64,000 bases of DNA from Tribonema minus (taxonomy: Eukaryota > Sar > Xanthophyceae > Tribonematales > Tribonemataceae): positions 186,001 through 250,000 of the forward strand of contig JAFCMP010000514.1 in NCBI GenBank assembly GCA_017506865.1, given 5' to 3'. Made by a program: the position numbers and the translations under genes. The notes under the pieces are model-generated. The model had not been told where the DNA came from, searched no databases, and saw nothing but the letters and a program-made list of their open reading frames with translations. This document shows, in pieces, positions 11,168 to 23,958 of the stretch. The stretch's first letter is position 1. Each line of letters starts with the position of its first letter.

Positions 11168-14100
11168 CTGCGGTGCACGTGCGGTGGCGGCAAAGGCAGC
11201 AAGCAAGCGCAAGGGCAGTCGTGAGTAAAACGCCTGCATGGGCGTGGGCGTGTACAGGCACCTGAGCGTTGATGCAAGCAGTAGGACTGCCATGCGCCTT
11301 GAGTGCTCATGAGCAAAGTACTCTTGTGTGACAGTGGAGAGCTTAATGTGACTGACTCTGCCCAACGCGTAGTGTAGTGTGCTGGCCATCTTTCACGTCT
11401 GCTCGCCAGCGTGTGTGTGGCGTGTACAGGTAGGTGCCTGAGCATCTGATGGAGGAGCGTGACCCTGACAGTTGACAATTGGGCTGAGCATGATAGGCGC
11501 GTTGTGTGACATCAATCTGGTGTATACACCGTGTATTACTGTCAGAACCAGTGTTAGCGCTGTTGCGGGCGTTGCTACAGGTAAGCTTGACCTGTGCATT
11601 ACCGGGCACCCACGACCTCAACTGTAGCATGAATCAACAGTAGCACCTGTGATCATGTCATCACCATGCTCTGAGCGTACTGTTGTGGTTGTGCACTTCA
11701 TGATTTGTGATTGTGCCATTCATGATTGGTGTTGGTTATGGACTTGAATCCATGCGTGCTTGCGGGCCTCAGCACATGACGCTGAAAAAGGTACGCTTCA
11801 AAGTTCAAGTCATGTATTCAACACAACAGCAATACCACTTTAAACCCAAGAACGAGGCTCAAATGCAAATTTCACAAAAGCAATGAAGGGGCAACCATGT
11901 GCGGCATGGGAGCAATAAGATTTTGCGCGTTGTCAGACAATCTGCTGCACAGTATCACCATGAATCTGGTGTCAATCCGCATGAGATCGACGATGACGAT
12001 CATTGCATGACGCCATCAAGCTCTGTTCATCAAACATTGCGAATGCAACTTGTGAACACCACGTTCATTTCAAACGCCTTCTGTGCATCAGGCAACAAGT
12101 TTCCATCCCAGCACTCAAGGATTCATTTCTGTTGGTCAAAGTGCCAGCATTAGCTTGCGACATCGTCTAACGAAACATGTCTGCGGCACTGTAACTGCCA
12201 CACTCACAGGGCCCTTGGTAACCTTCAGCGCAGTACTGGTCAGGCTCAGCCGTCGCCATTCCGCCATCACATGCATCGGACCTCCAGCATGCCCTGCAGT
12301 GCACAAATGGTGATACAAACACATGAGTCACTCTTGACTCGAGAGTCTCGAGCCATGCCAGCAAGCTCATTCATGTGCGGTGGCAACAGAGAACTTGTGA
12401 CGCATTTACTCGTAACACAATATAGAAGTATGATGACTTAATGTAAGACTGCTGAGACATGATTCCGGGATTAAAGAAGCATGGTCCACAGCTAACCCTA
12501 GTCTCACTTTGCAGCCCTTGCCCTAGGCCAGCCTCAAATGGTGCGCACCCAGAAAAGCTCTGCACACACACTACATGGGGTTAGCGTTTGTCACTGTTGC
12601 AAGTGATGCACGCCATGTTATGACAAATCTTTTGCAAGCGCCACGCACTACAGAATGAACGCAAGATGCTTGATAAGAACATTGAGTCAGCAAGGATGTA
12701 CTCTCAACCAAGATTGCTCACTATGCTGCCGGGGAAACACTGCCACACTCTTGTGAGGAGTGGGGCACCCTTATACTTACTACTACTTGAAGTACACTTC
12801 AAGTGTGCACTTGCATACATGCACACATGAGACAGGACACCCGCGCACTAACCTGATGTCTGTCTGTGTGAGTGTCTCTCTCCAGTAGCCAAGACCCAGA
12901 GTCATGGTTTCCACCGTCTCGCCATAGGTCAAACAGGTGGACTCGGGAGCGTTGCACATGCCGCACGCGTTGCCGTTGATGTACTGGCCGGTGGCGCAGC
13001 ACTCCCTGCGGGCGGGCAGTCAAGCAGTGCTCAGTAAGGACACTCCCTCAGTGTACCTTTTATGGCGTCACACTCCGCAACTGTGGTCCGGGGGGGGGGC
13101 AGGGGGGGTGGATGCAACAAGGAAGTATATGATCACGTACTCGATAACATGCACTTTGTGACACATGCTGTCCTCGACCACGGTTGCGAGGTACTGGTAG
13201 TTTATCCACGACTGGAACAGACAAGTTGCAGTTCTGCAGCAATGACGAGTTGGTGACTCATATCCTGCAGCAATATGCCACTGTGACTGCTATTTGAGGG
13301 CTGTATGCCTCGACCGTAATCTGTCAAGTTAAAGTACACCGCGTGTTTGTTCCCATGCCTGGATTCCGGCTATTGTGACGATTGACAATTAGCGTTGAGA
13401 TTAGGCCAACCCTCAATGAAGCACACTTAAACTAGGGTTAGGCCAAAGCTGAACCTGCACCCGCGGGCATCGCCGAATGTAGCACAATCGGTAGCAGCGG
13501 GCGCCATTTCACATCTACTGTGCGTGAGTATCGTTACATGCACCTCATCTATCAGACCATGCGTCACGCCACCCAATGCACGAACACTAAAGCGGCGTAT
13601 CTCTTGCAGACGCAGCGAACTTCACAACGATGCACAGTTTTGCCATACAAACGGCGTTATTCTAGTGGTGATGAATCACCAATTATTTAAGTGGTGACGA
13701 CTCAACGGCTGCACATCAGTACTCTACAAACAAAGCAACTTTGCAGCTTCAAGTTACAGTTGCCATCACACAACATACCCATACATCAGCCACGTACATG
13801 ATATACACACGCACCAGTAGGTATCCCACCCCGTCGTGACATCGACGCACGACACTCCCGCAAGCGCGCCCTGGCCACCAGCATAGCAGCAGCTGGCGGC
13901 GTTGCCCTCAAACACCACTGCATCATCAACTTCAACTCCCAAGCGCGCGCCATCGCCAGACTGCAGAATGGCCCCGCCGCCGCCGCGCACTGCCACATTG
14001 CCATCAAACGATGTGCTGAGCATGCGGTGCGCAACGCCCAGGGGTAAGTTCTGCAGGTACATGCCGCCGCCACCAGTGCTGGCTGTGTTGTTGGCGAATT

Positions 14101-17100
14101 CGCACTGGTTGAGGTGCGTGGGTCCCGTGGTGCTGAGCACTGCCGCGCCACCGCCGAGCGATGCTGCACAGGCAATTTGCCAATTAGATGCAAGTCAGGC
14201 ATCAGCGGATATGCAAAGGACTGCGGCCAGCACCAAGAGCACCCCTTCAAGCGTCATTCCCTTCGAGCGTCATTCACTTCAAGTTGAAGTACCACATCAT
14301 ATGCAGGTGGTTTCTAATGCATATGACACAGATCGCAGCGTGCGCACACGTGATGCAGTTCAGATAGCTCTGCAGCCAGCATCAAGAGCACCATTGAGGC
14401 ACCATGTCATCTTCAACTTCAAGTACCTTGTTGCTGAACGAATGGTCACCGTGCACGAGACATAATGTAGCTCAGATTGCAACCAGCGTGCTTACCACAC
14501 TGCAGAAGACAAGGTGCACGACGGTGCTTCTCAGTGGTGGCAACTGAACCAGGAAATATAGCCTATGTTCTGAAGCACAATGTTGATGACCGTACAGGTG
14601 TGGCGGGTGCTGCTGGCTGTAGCCAGGTGCCGGCACTCGGCACTTGTGACAACACAGACTCTGAGTCTCCGGCTGAGTCAGGGTCTCCACCAACATGGGC
14701 AGAGTGATTTCAATCAAGCGCACATTGATGAAACCTCATGCGTTCGCAAAGCATCGTGTAGGAGAGCAGCTGTATAGCTCGTACCCGAGTTGCCGACAAT
14801 GCTTGTGGACTCCATGGCTATGCCATAGGTGCCCTCTTTGAGCGCGATTGCACCACCCAAGCCGGTGGCTGCGCAGCGTTGCAGCACCGTCAGCACACAG
14901 AATGCATTCATGAGCGTCATCACACGTCTGGTGGCATGCACATTTGTGCAGGAACTGCACCTGAGGCAGGCGCGCAACAGCCAGAGAGCAGACACGCTTG
15001 CAGCTGGACACTTGATGTCCTGTGAACTTCGAATGCTCGACGCTTGATGTTACGACAGACATATGCCTGTGGGGCGCAGAACCTCCATCAAAAAGGAGAA
15101 GCACTTAGGTTACTACAGACGATAGTGTGTTCACATAGTGCTTCAGAGCTTTCAAAGCTAGCAAACGACATCCAATGGCATGCCAAGTTCAATGGGCCAG
15201 CCTACAGAGTGCAGTATGCTCGGTGCCAGTCATCCATAGAATCTTGCAACTGCCATCTGGTGCCAGCTGTTGGTGAACCTTGTACTTCAAAGTATCTACT
15301 TGAAGTTGTTCAGGTCGGTGTTTCAGTGGCGAGTAGACAGCATTACATCTTTGCGCTTGTACAGCTGAAGTTCAAGTTGAAGTGTTGAGGCAGCACTCAC
15401 CAGTGTTGCTTGTTATGGTGGAAGTGGTGATGGAAAGGGCGCACTTCTTGCGGCTGCAGCTGATTCCGCCGCCATTTCCGCCAGCTGATTCAAGACACAA
15501 GTCGGCAATCAGCGGACAATCAGAATGTGCTGCAATGTTGCATGTGTGATCGCCAACAGGTGCATTGACAGACGCTGAGCTCTTTACATGTGCTTGAAGA
15601 CAATAGTAGTTGAAGTATAGTTCGTGAGTTATACACTCTCAGTTCTACAAGCAAGTCCCACTGTGGGTATTCCTGAACAAAGCGGGGTGGCGCATACTTT
15701 AAGTCAATAGTAGTTGAAGTATAGTTGTACAGAAAAAGAGACACACACAAGCTGCAGTGCTCATGCAGTATTCAAGTGTCGCTTCAGACTCGGGCAATGT
15801 CGTTGCCAGCACTACGGAGTACCTGAATTTCCTGCCACCACAGAGTCTGTGATGGTGACCGTTGCTCCGACTGACGCACTGAGCCCACCGCCACTGCTGG
15901 TCGCTGTTACAAAGCATGCAAAGTGGCCAAGCAAGGAATTAGGCTATGTGGCATGATGATACCAGGAAGGGGTCTTGTTAGTGCTGATTGCGCAAGTATC
16001 AGCTGTGGTCGGTGCTCTGTGAAAGGAGACAACTGCTTTGCGTGATTTCAAAGCTCCTTAAAAGGACCACAGGCTCCTATCTGATTGTGCCAGGGACGTT
16101 TGTGTGTGTGTGAATGTGGGTGATACATACAATTTGTACTGGACTATCATCATGTGCCATGTACATCTACTTTTGCATGAATCTGATAGGGTGTATTTAG
16201 ATATACTTCAAGTAATACCTGCACAGTACTTCAAACTATTGGATTACAACAATTAGGAGTGGCCTGCACATGTGCTTTGCATCAGCGCTGTGCAAATAAC
16301 GACAAGCGTAATATCAACGTGCTCCTCAGTCATGTTTGCCTCGGGGCACATGCATAGTGCTAATAACGTACTTTGCAAATACGTTGATTTAACAATGTTG
16401 CTTGACACCCATGTGTTTGAATTATTGACGGCTGCAACACTCAAATGTCACGTCGGTCTACCGTTGGATTCACTCTAGAGTTATTGCTTGAGGGTCGCCA
16501 ACTTGAGGGGCCAGACACTGACCAACATCATACTCACAAGGTCATTGCATGGCAGCACACCTTAGAACACGCATTGTGAGGGGAACAGCAGCACGGCGCA
16601 GCACCTGCGCAGCATTATCCTGCTTCGAAGCATGCTGTAGGGCATTGAAAGCACAGCCTGCATATGGTGCAGTTTCCACACCACTGTCAGCATAGCACAG
16701 ATCCATCCGGAGCACATGATCATTCGCACCTGTGTTCGCAGAGATGTAAGAGCTGTCAATGGTCACATGGCTCTGCTCGAAGTATGCACCTCCGCCACCG
16801 CCTTCGTTTTCGCTGTCCAGTGCTGCACCGTGGCAACATGTGCAAGGCGCCATTTCAGCACCAGGTGCGCAATGAAGCGCACCACTACCACAGCACAACA
16901 GCAGGTATGCACATGTGTGTGCTGAGAATGTATAGTCTTTACATATACAAAATGCTGCCAAATCTGCCAGCGACAGTGTCAGCCCGCCATTTGCTGCACT
17001 TTGCTGCAGAGCTGAATGCTGGTGGTTGCTGTCATTACCAGACACTAAGCATCCAGACATGCCATTTCAATGTCATTTACTTTAGCCACATGGGTTCTAA

Positions 17101-19637
17101 GAAAAACATGTTTTGGCCACTGGGCCTAGGTGTGTTGACTGCAGAACCATAAACTGGAACCTGCAGCAGACTAACAAGGCAGTCGTGCTTTGCCGCGTTG
17201 AAAAAAACGACATGTTCCAATACAATGGCCCTGCACCGTGTTTCCTACTTCACCCACATTTTCTTTGATACAAATGGGCCTGAGATCCCTACATTATGTA
17301 CCTGAGTTCCCTGTGATGTTGGTGGCAAATACGCTGCCATTACCCCCAAATGCGGAGAGTGCCCCGCCACTGCCACCTGAGCAGAATGGTCACATAGCAA
17401 TGAACATACTATTAGGGGCATCTTTACATGCACACGATGTACCGTCTTGTCTGAATTTAACGACACTGTCCGACTCATGCGTCAGTCTCAACTAAGCCAC
17501 CCAAATCATAGGTCACCCTTTTAACTGGCCATCTCAAATTGTCCGCAGCTGCTGCTCAACATCTTGAAGTACGACATGTCGAGGTAGAACTTTCAGCCAG
17601 CCAGCACCACGACCAGCAGCATGAGCACTGCAGAAGTGCAACAGGATACCAACGTAGTTGAACGCTATCAGCAAAAAGGGAATTTTGCACGCTGCCTGTT
17701 TGCTGAGCACTGCAGCCCGAGGTTCGACTGCACCAGCCGCAGCAGCTTGTGGCCCTGCATGCAGTAGATGTGACTGTGGGTTGTCTGCAAAAGTAAGATA
17801 CCGTCTGTAAAGTTCGAACATTGAAGCTGCCCTGTATAACATTGTGAGACTTTGATGATTGGTGCACGAGCGCTTCATGCGCACCTGTGTTGTTGGCAAA
17901 CACTGAAGACAAAACAGTCCACTGAGCCTCTTGCGCATACGTGGCCCCGCCAACGCCTGCACAGCAGCAGCAGCATGTGCAGAGTGCACAAGTGTGAGGC
18001 GGAGTATGGCAGTCAAGGGTACCACAAGCAAGGCAGAGCTTGCATGTGCAGCAGGCACCATTTTGTTACAAGATGGCTGTCCATACTTGAAATGTGCTTT
18101 TTGAGTGTATTTGAGGCAACATGAATACATAATACCGACTTAAATGTAATGTCTTGGTTAGTATGGTACATGTCAGACTGCTGGGTAGTGGTGATTATCA
18201 TATGAGCTGCGTCATGATCAGACATGAATCAGACTAGTAATCACACCAGAGCACATCTAAATGCAAGTACACATCTGAGACACTGTTGCAAAGTGTACTG
18301 GTTTGTGGAACTGTTATTCTTAGGCAACGATGTTTCACACATCATCGCAGGCTTGTTCACTTCGTGGTACTCAGCACACAGATACCTTCCAAAGTGTTTT
18401 GCGCATCACATCAAACTCAATTGGTGCTACCAAATACTTCAGAAGTATATGAAAGCGGTTTTCAGAGAGAGTACGCGCTCTTGGTGGTTTTACAACCCCT
18501 GTCAGTGCATGCAAGATCGTGGTTGCCATTAGCACATGAAGCAGCGCCTGCCGATGGAGGTCATGAAATAAATGACAGCCGTCCTGGACAAATCAGTTTA
18601 CAAGGGAGTATTTGACGCACTGCAAGGGGTGTGTTGGCACACTGCACGCAGGAGCTCTCGCTTACGGTCAACATGTACGTCATATGGACATGATCTCAGT
18701 TCCAACTGTACACAATGATGTGAAACACGTCAATAAAACAGACAGTGACTGACAGTTACACAGGTGAGAGATGAATGGCCCGGCTTACTAAAGCTACTGT
18801 TTCTTGGTTACTGGACTGAGCAAGCGCATGTTAACTGCCGTTCAGGCAACTGCACCCACCAGCGGAATTCCCGCTGAACGTGCATGTTGAAGTGCTGCAA
18901 GTTGATCCCTGATGGCACGCCAGAGCACCGCCGGCTCCTATGCCTGTGAGACGCACAAATACAAAGTAAACTCATTTTTTGAGGTTGAGCATGCTCCCAG
19001 TGCTGAGTATCAGCAGGTAACTTCATTATGACTACTCGTAATAGCACTGTGCTCATTTGGGGTGCCTGACGGGAAGAACAGCCGCCGCTGTGACAGCTGG
19101 GCTTAGGGGCACTGATGTGCCTGCTATTGGGCACGCAATGCTGGGTCCAGTCACAACATTAGTTGTCGTGATGCATGTCACCATCATCTTGACATGCCAT
19201 GTCATCATCTGCCTTGAGCACGAGCGCTACTCACTATGTGGGCTGGGCGCAAGCACTTTGCAAGAGTGTCTACGGCAAAGCACTTTACAGAATTGTCTAT
19301 GGCAAAGTGGCATATTGCTCCATGCGTCAAGGTAAATAGAAAGACAGCAGAGCCATGTGGTTCTTGATTTTATTTGGTACTAGATAGATTTAGTGAATGC
19401 AGAAGAAACACTTACTACGTTCACAAGCAGGCAGGCTTCAGGTTTTTTTTGCTGTCCATAGCAGCGGTGCGACTCACCTGAGTTGTCTGAAAATGTGGTG
19501 TCGAATATGGTGCAGTTGCCTGAGGCGCACATTATTGCACCTCCCATGTAACCTGCGCAGACATAATGTATCAAGAGGGTCAATAAACAGACGAGCAATC
19601 GAAGCAAAGCGCTGAATTGCAGTAAATGCGATGAAAT

Positions 19638-19679
<42 letters not shown>

Positions 19680-20393
19680 TGAAGTCTTACAATACACTGG
19701 ACTCGACCTTTTGATCATGCCCTTGGTCATCGAAACAATGTAGCAGTTGCTGCATCGCATCACATACGCAAGCATTGTACACGAGAGGCCAAGCCTCGTC
19801 TTCAAGAATTGGGCAACATCTGCAAATCTGCAGTCAGCTGTGAACTTAATTTTCGAGTGGCACGAACCAAGCCATGCTGCGAAGAACCAGAAATGCATGC
19901 ACACACTTCTACCTGAATTGTTGCGAAACTCGCAGGAGTTGACGCTGAGCTGCGCTGCATCCACAAAGATGGCGCCACCCTTGCCAATCGTCTCTGGATC
20001 TTCATGTACTGAGGAGCCATCTTCCAATATCACGTTTTCTAGCTCCAGGGATGCCTGCGACAGAATGCGGAAAAGCTGGGCTGCACCGGTACCCCTCACA
20101 ACTGCCCCCTGCATGCCCTGGACCCTCAGCTGAGTGCCTTGTTCCACGACTAGTGGCGACGCGAGTGTCGCTGCTCCCTTCCAGATGACCAGGATGTTGT
20201 TGCCCTTGCAGTCCATCGCTGCACGCACTGCTGCTACATCCTCATCCGTCTGAATGACAAGGACAGTGGAGCTGCTGCGTGGGCAGGCGGCAAGTGGGGC
20301 CGGAGCTGCGACAGCATCGCGAATAAATACCATTGCACACAGCGCCATGAGTACGACAGCACGAATCCATTGGTGGCGACCCACGCGGTTCAT
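9110..20393 (-). CDS. Gene A: beta-helix (Pmp-type repeat) / Cys-rich / polytopic membrane protein
   Basis: Fourteen exons, 5' to 3': 20393-19913, 19552-19478, 18943-18860, 17956-17885, 17376-17302, 16822-16730, 15903-15823, 15484-15401, 14868-14785, 14163-13815, 13005-12853, 12293-12208, 11167-10248, 9625-9110 (1050 aa). The Met at 20393 starts a signal peptide (hydrophobic VVLMALCAMVF, then AVAAPAP); an in-frame Met at 20501 adds 36 residues. Residues 30-160 begin a beta helix (GGAIFVDAAQLSVNSCEFRN). The next eight exons each encode one rung with GGA[ILV] and FxxN-like motifs, as in Chlam_PMP repeats, and all have phase-1 introns on both sides. The 349-nt exon carries three more rungs. Residues about 493-585 are Cys-rich (GYWRE, CDGG, YCAEGYQGPYCAVCADGY). 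The rest is a membrane domain. Known family: large surface proteins of algae and other protists, function unproven; adhesion or sensing is inference. A possible ninth rung near 17590-17760 looks frame-damaged and is left out. Confidence 0.8.
19640..19677 (+). repeat. (GT)n microsatellite
   Basis: Nineteen GT dinucleotides in a row inside intron 2 of gene A, about 90 bases from the second exon. Confidence 0.95.
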
Positions 20394-20501
20394 CTCTGAG
20401 GTTCGCTTGTGCACGATGGATGCACCACGACGATTGCTGCCCTTTGCGTGCTGCTTCAGCTGTTCTAATGCACGGGTTGTGAAGATATTTGCGGATGTCA
20501 C

Positions 20502-23500
20502 AGCAGCTGACCTGTCGCGGGACCCACATCCTGCGTGTCAGTCGAGCCAGCACTGATCCAGGTCAATCAGCCCCATCTTCAGCCCATCTTGACGGGGTAC
20601 ATCGTGTCGAGACATATAGATTCAACGAAAGCTGCCCCTGAAGTAATCAGGCGCAGCCCGTCTTTGATTATTCAGGCGCCCCTGCCGGCGGCAGGGCGGC
20701 AGGCCACCTGCTTCCCAACGCTTCAGCAGGAACTTCAAACATGAAGTTACATGACTTGAGAATAAAACTGTTTCAGCGCCAAGCCCGGTCTGAAGATGCT
20801 GTGCGACACCAACAGGCTACGTGCGGGGTTACTCGAGTCTTGCGTACAAATTCTGCAGGAGAGCACACCGTTGGGAGGCACTGGCACTGCACTGGCACAC
20901 TGCACTGGCACGCACTGCACTGGCACGGCGCACTGCGCACTCGCACTGGGACAGGGTTGCGCGTGTGCCTTTGTCTGCCGAGCGGACGGTCTCACAATGT
21001 CCTTGTCACAGCTTGAGCTTGGCACTGCTGAAACAGGCAGGTCCGCCACTGTCCATTGCAAGCGGCTGGCGATTGATTCAATCGAATATCAAGTTGGAAA
21101 AGCAGCGGCGCGCTTTCAACGTCAACTCCACCATCATGGTCGCCTTGTAACAGCAGGCTGATGGCCCTGCGTCTGGGTCATCATGATTCTGGTCGCCCTG
21201 ATGTCACAGTCACTGTGCTTATGGTCTAGCAGGTCGTGATGTTGTTGCAGGCATCAATCAGCAGGGCAACATGTGCGCGGCTACTCGAGTCCCATGCGAC
21301 AAATTCTGCAGGAAGCACACAGCACTGTGGAGGCACTGGCGCCTTGGAACTGACACTGGCTGGCACTGGCACACGCATACGCACTGGCACGCATTGCCAA
21401 CTGCACTCAGCCGCTGAGTCTGGCACGGCGCACTGCACGCACTGCACTGGCACCGTGCCACGTGACGGCGCACTGCGCACTCGCACTGGGCCAGGGTTGC
21501 GTGTCTGGCTCTATTTGATGAGCGTCGGATCTCACAAGTCCTTGTCACAGCTCGGGCTTGGCAGCGCTGAGACAACCAAAATTGAATTCCGCCACAGTGA
21601 CTGCCCATTGCGAGCGGCTGGGGCGGACACTGAGATGGTGCGGAAAAGCAGGGGGCCCGGGGGGGCGCTTCAACGTCAACTCCATCATGCTGCCCGGCCT
21701 TGAGGCAGCAGGCCAATGGCCCTGCGTCTGGGTCAATATGGTCCCCTGATGTCACAAGTGCTTGTAGTCCTCCAGTGGTGACACGAGCAGCAGCTCCGAG
21801 TCCGACCTGCCAGTGGCAGCACTCGACATTCCTTGCGCCCCGAAGGAACAGCATTAAGACATTATGTTGAGGTGCTGAGAGCGCCGCACTCTTCATAGAA
21901 GCTGGAACTGCGCGGGAGGAGTCATTGCGGCGAGGTGGCATAGAGTTGTAAAACTTCCTGCCATTGTAGGGCACGTGCCAGCGCATACCAAGTATGACCA
22001 TCAACTTGAATGGCTTGCGAGGGCGCTCGAGGCAGTGCTCGACGACAGCGCGATGCAGGCACCACATCAATGAAGCATCAGCAACAGCAGCAGCAGCAGC
22101 AGCGGCAGTCCCTTGAGCAGTGCACTGGGCGTGAGGGCAGGACTGATGGAGGTGAGGCCCCATGCTTCCTTTGTGCTCGACAGCGAGACATTGCAGAACG
22201 GCGATTGAGCATAACTGTTCACTAGCACGCATACAGCACACATTGCTTGTCAGAGTGCTCTTGCAGCGCAATCCAAGTGTGCAGCAACATATCCATGGCT
22301 GCAGCACCAAGTCTTCTCTTGGAAGCAATGGTACCCGACGGCGTGCTGATTCCCCAGAGCATGCACTTCACATGCTTGCTGGTACGTGCATGAGGTGGTA
22401 TGCGCTCAGCCTGCCTGTTTGTATGCATGCCACCTTGCACAGAGGTGTTCGGCTAGCACAGCACACGTGTACACTGGATTGACATGTTGCGTGACACTCC
22501 GCACCTTGACGAGCGCTGTAATGTGCTGAGCAAGCAGTGCGCGGTGTTTCAACATCAGTATTGACCTATGAACATGAGCGCGCTTGTATACATCAAATTG
22601 CTTCATAGTATCTCATTGTAGCTCTCGTGGCGAGGCTTGTATACAATGGCCAATAGAGGCCTCTGAATGCCCTCAAAGCACAGCGCTGTTCAGAACTAGC
22701 CCCCGCCCCGCGCCGCTCGCCCCCCCGGTCCCCCTGCCGTAGTCACTTTGAGTTGTTGTTGAACTTCGAAAGTATGCACGACCTCCTCAGTTTTCCAGTG
22801 AGCCTCTGAGATGTGTGCGTTCCCAGGATTCCATGAAACGCTTCACAACAACTTTGACAAAGTTCATTGGCCAGGTTCCGTGCTCCCACTGCAGGGTTGT
22901 GAAGTGGTAATGCAACACGAGGCAGACCTGCAACACGAGGCAGACCTTGTGCAAGTGCAAGATCAGTGCTTGGCAGGTGGCGAGTTGCCACAACTGCCAA
23001 ACCCCCGTTCTTCCTTATCCGAGGGCGTCAGTTGTTGTGCTGTGGAAGCGTGCGCCTCTGGCGTGCCAGGGCGGATGCTGCTGTGGCCACATCTGGCATG
23101 CTGCTAGGGGGGGGATATCAACATCGGGCTCGCTCATGGCGCCTGTGTGCGGCCGCATCCAGCCACGTCCATGCAACATGGGGGGGCACAAGACTGCCTT
23201 GTCAGCCTCGCGCCACGATCAGCAGGGAGGGGGACATACCCCATGATGTATGATGATTGATGAGAATAGTGGTGGTTGAACATCCAGGAAGATAGCGAGT
23301 GCGTCACACTACAGACAAGCGCATTGCTCAGCCACGCACCAGACAAGCGCTAGCAGTCGGTATATCTGACTTATCAATCGCGCCTGAACGCATGCATGCA
23401 TACTTAGCTTGCGGCTCAAATCAGTGGAGCGATTGGGGCAACATTCAGGCACCTCAGAGCACACCACCAATGTTGCGGCGGCGATGGTCAGAGGTGTCAT

Positions 23501-23958
23501 TGAGCACTACTGCGCGCAATGAGCAGAGCAGTCTACAGGCATGGCACACAGATTCACACAAGTGAAAGAAAGGCGACTTGATTGAAGGCGACGACTTAAA
23601 ACTGGCCAAGGGCCACCAGCAACAACTGTACGCGAGAGGCTAGCCGAACTTTGAAAGCTGTGCTGCCGGCTTACTTCTGCAAGGAAAAGTACATGTACCG
23701 ACTGCGCTATATCAAATGACCTCACGCCATTGATAAAACATCAGCAAAGGGCTGCCGCAAGTGAAGCTACGCCTGCATAGTTAATTAAGAAAACCGTTGC
23801 TACAGATTGCTCCTACACTGAAAAGAGTACACACACGAGCAGCTGCCCTACATCACATGGCCTCATACCACGGGCCTCAAATGCCTTGACTGCAGCGTGC
23901 GGCAAGGTCTTGAGTTAAACTTGCGTTGCCCCAGATCCCTCTCAGCAACTTTGTTGTC
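20502..23958. other. Intergenic region between gene A promoter side and gene B 3' end
   Basis: About 3.4 kb without a gene I can support. It holds the gene A upstream region, a diverged tandem duplication (20817-21759), a CAG/CTG-rich stretch near 22078-22104, and an 18-base doublet at 22913-22948. The longest open frame (22328-21258, minus) runs through the duplicated, CACTGG-rich DNA, is full of Cys/Ala/Gln and matches nothing I know, so I treat it as chance. Confidence 0.4.
20817..21759 (+). repeat. Diverged tandem duplication with CACTGG-type microsatellite
   Basis: Copy 1 (20817 to about 21207) and copy 2 (about 21267-21759) share an ordered series of blocks: GGTTACTCGAGTC / GGCTACTCGAGTC, ACAAATTCTGCAGGA, GGCACTGGC arrays, GGCGCACTGCGCACTCGC, CTTGTCACAGCT, and GGCCCTGCGTCTGGGTCA. 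Divergence and different lengths of the CACTGG arrays show the duplication is old. It lies upstream of gene A, so it may touch its promoter; that is inference. Confidence 0.75.

Noticed and set aside
21258-22328. 356-codon open frame on the minus strand
   Set aside because: It runs through a tandem duplication and CACTGG arrays, is rich in Cys/Ala/Gln, and has no domain. It is probably open by composition.
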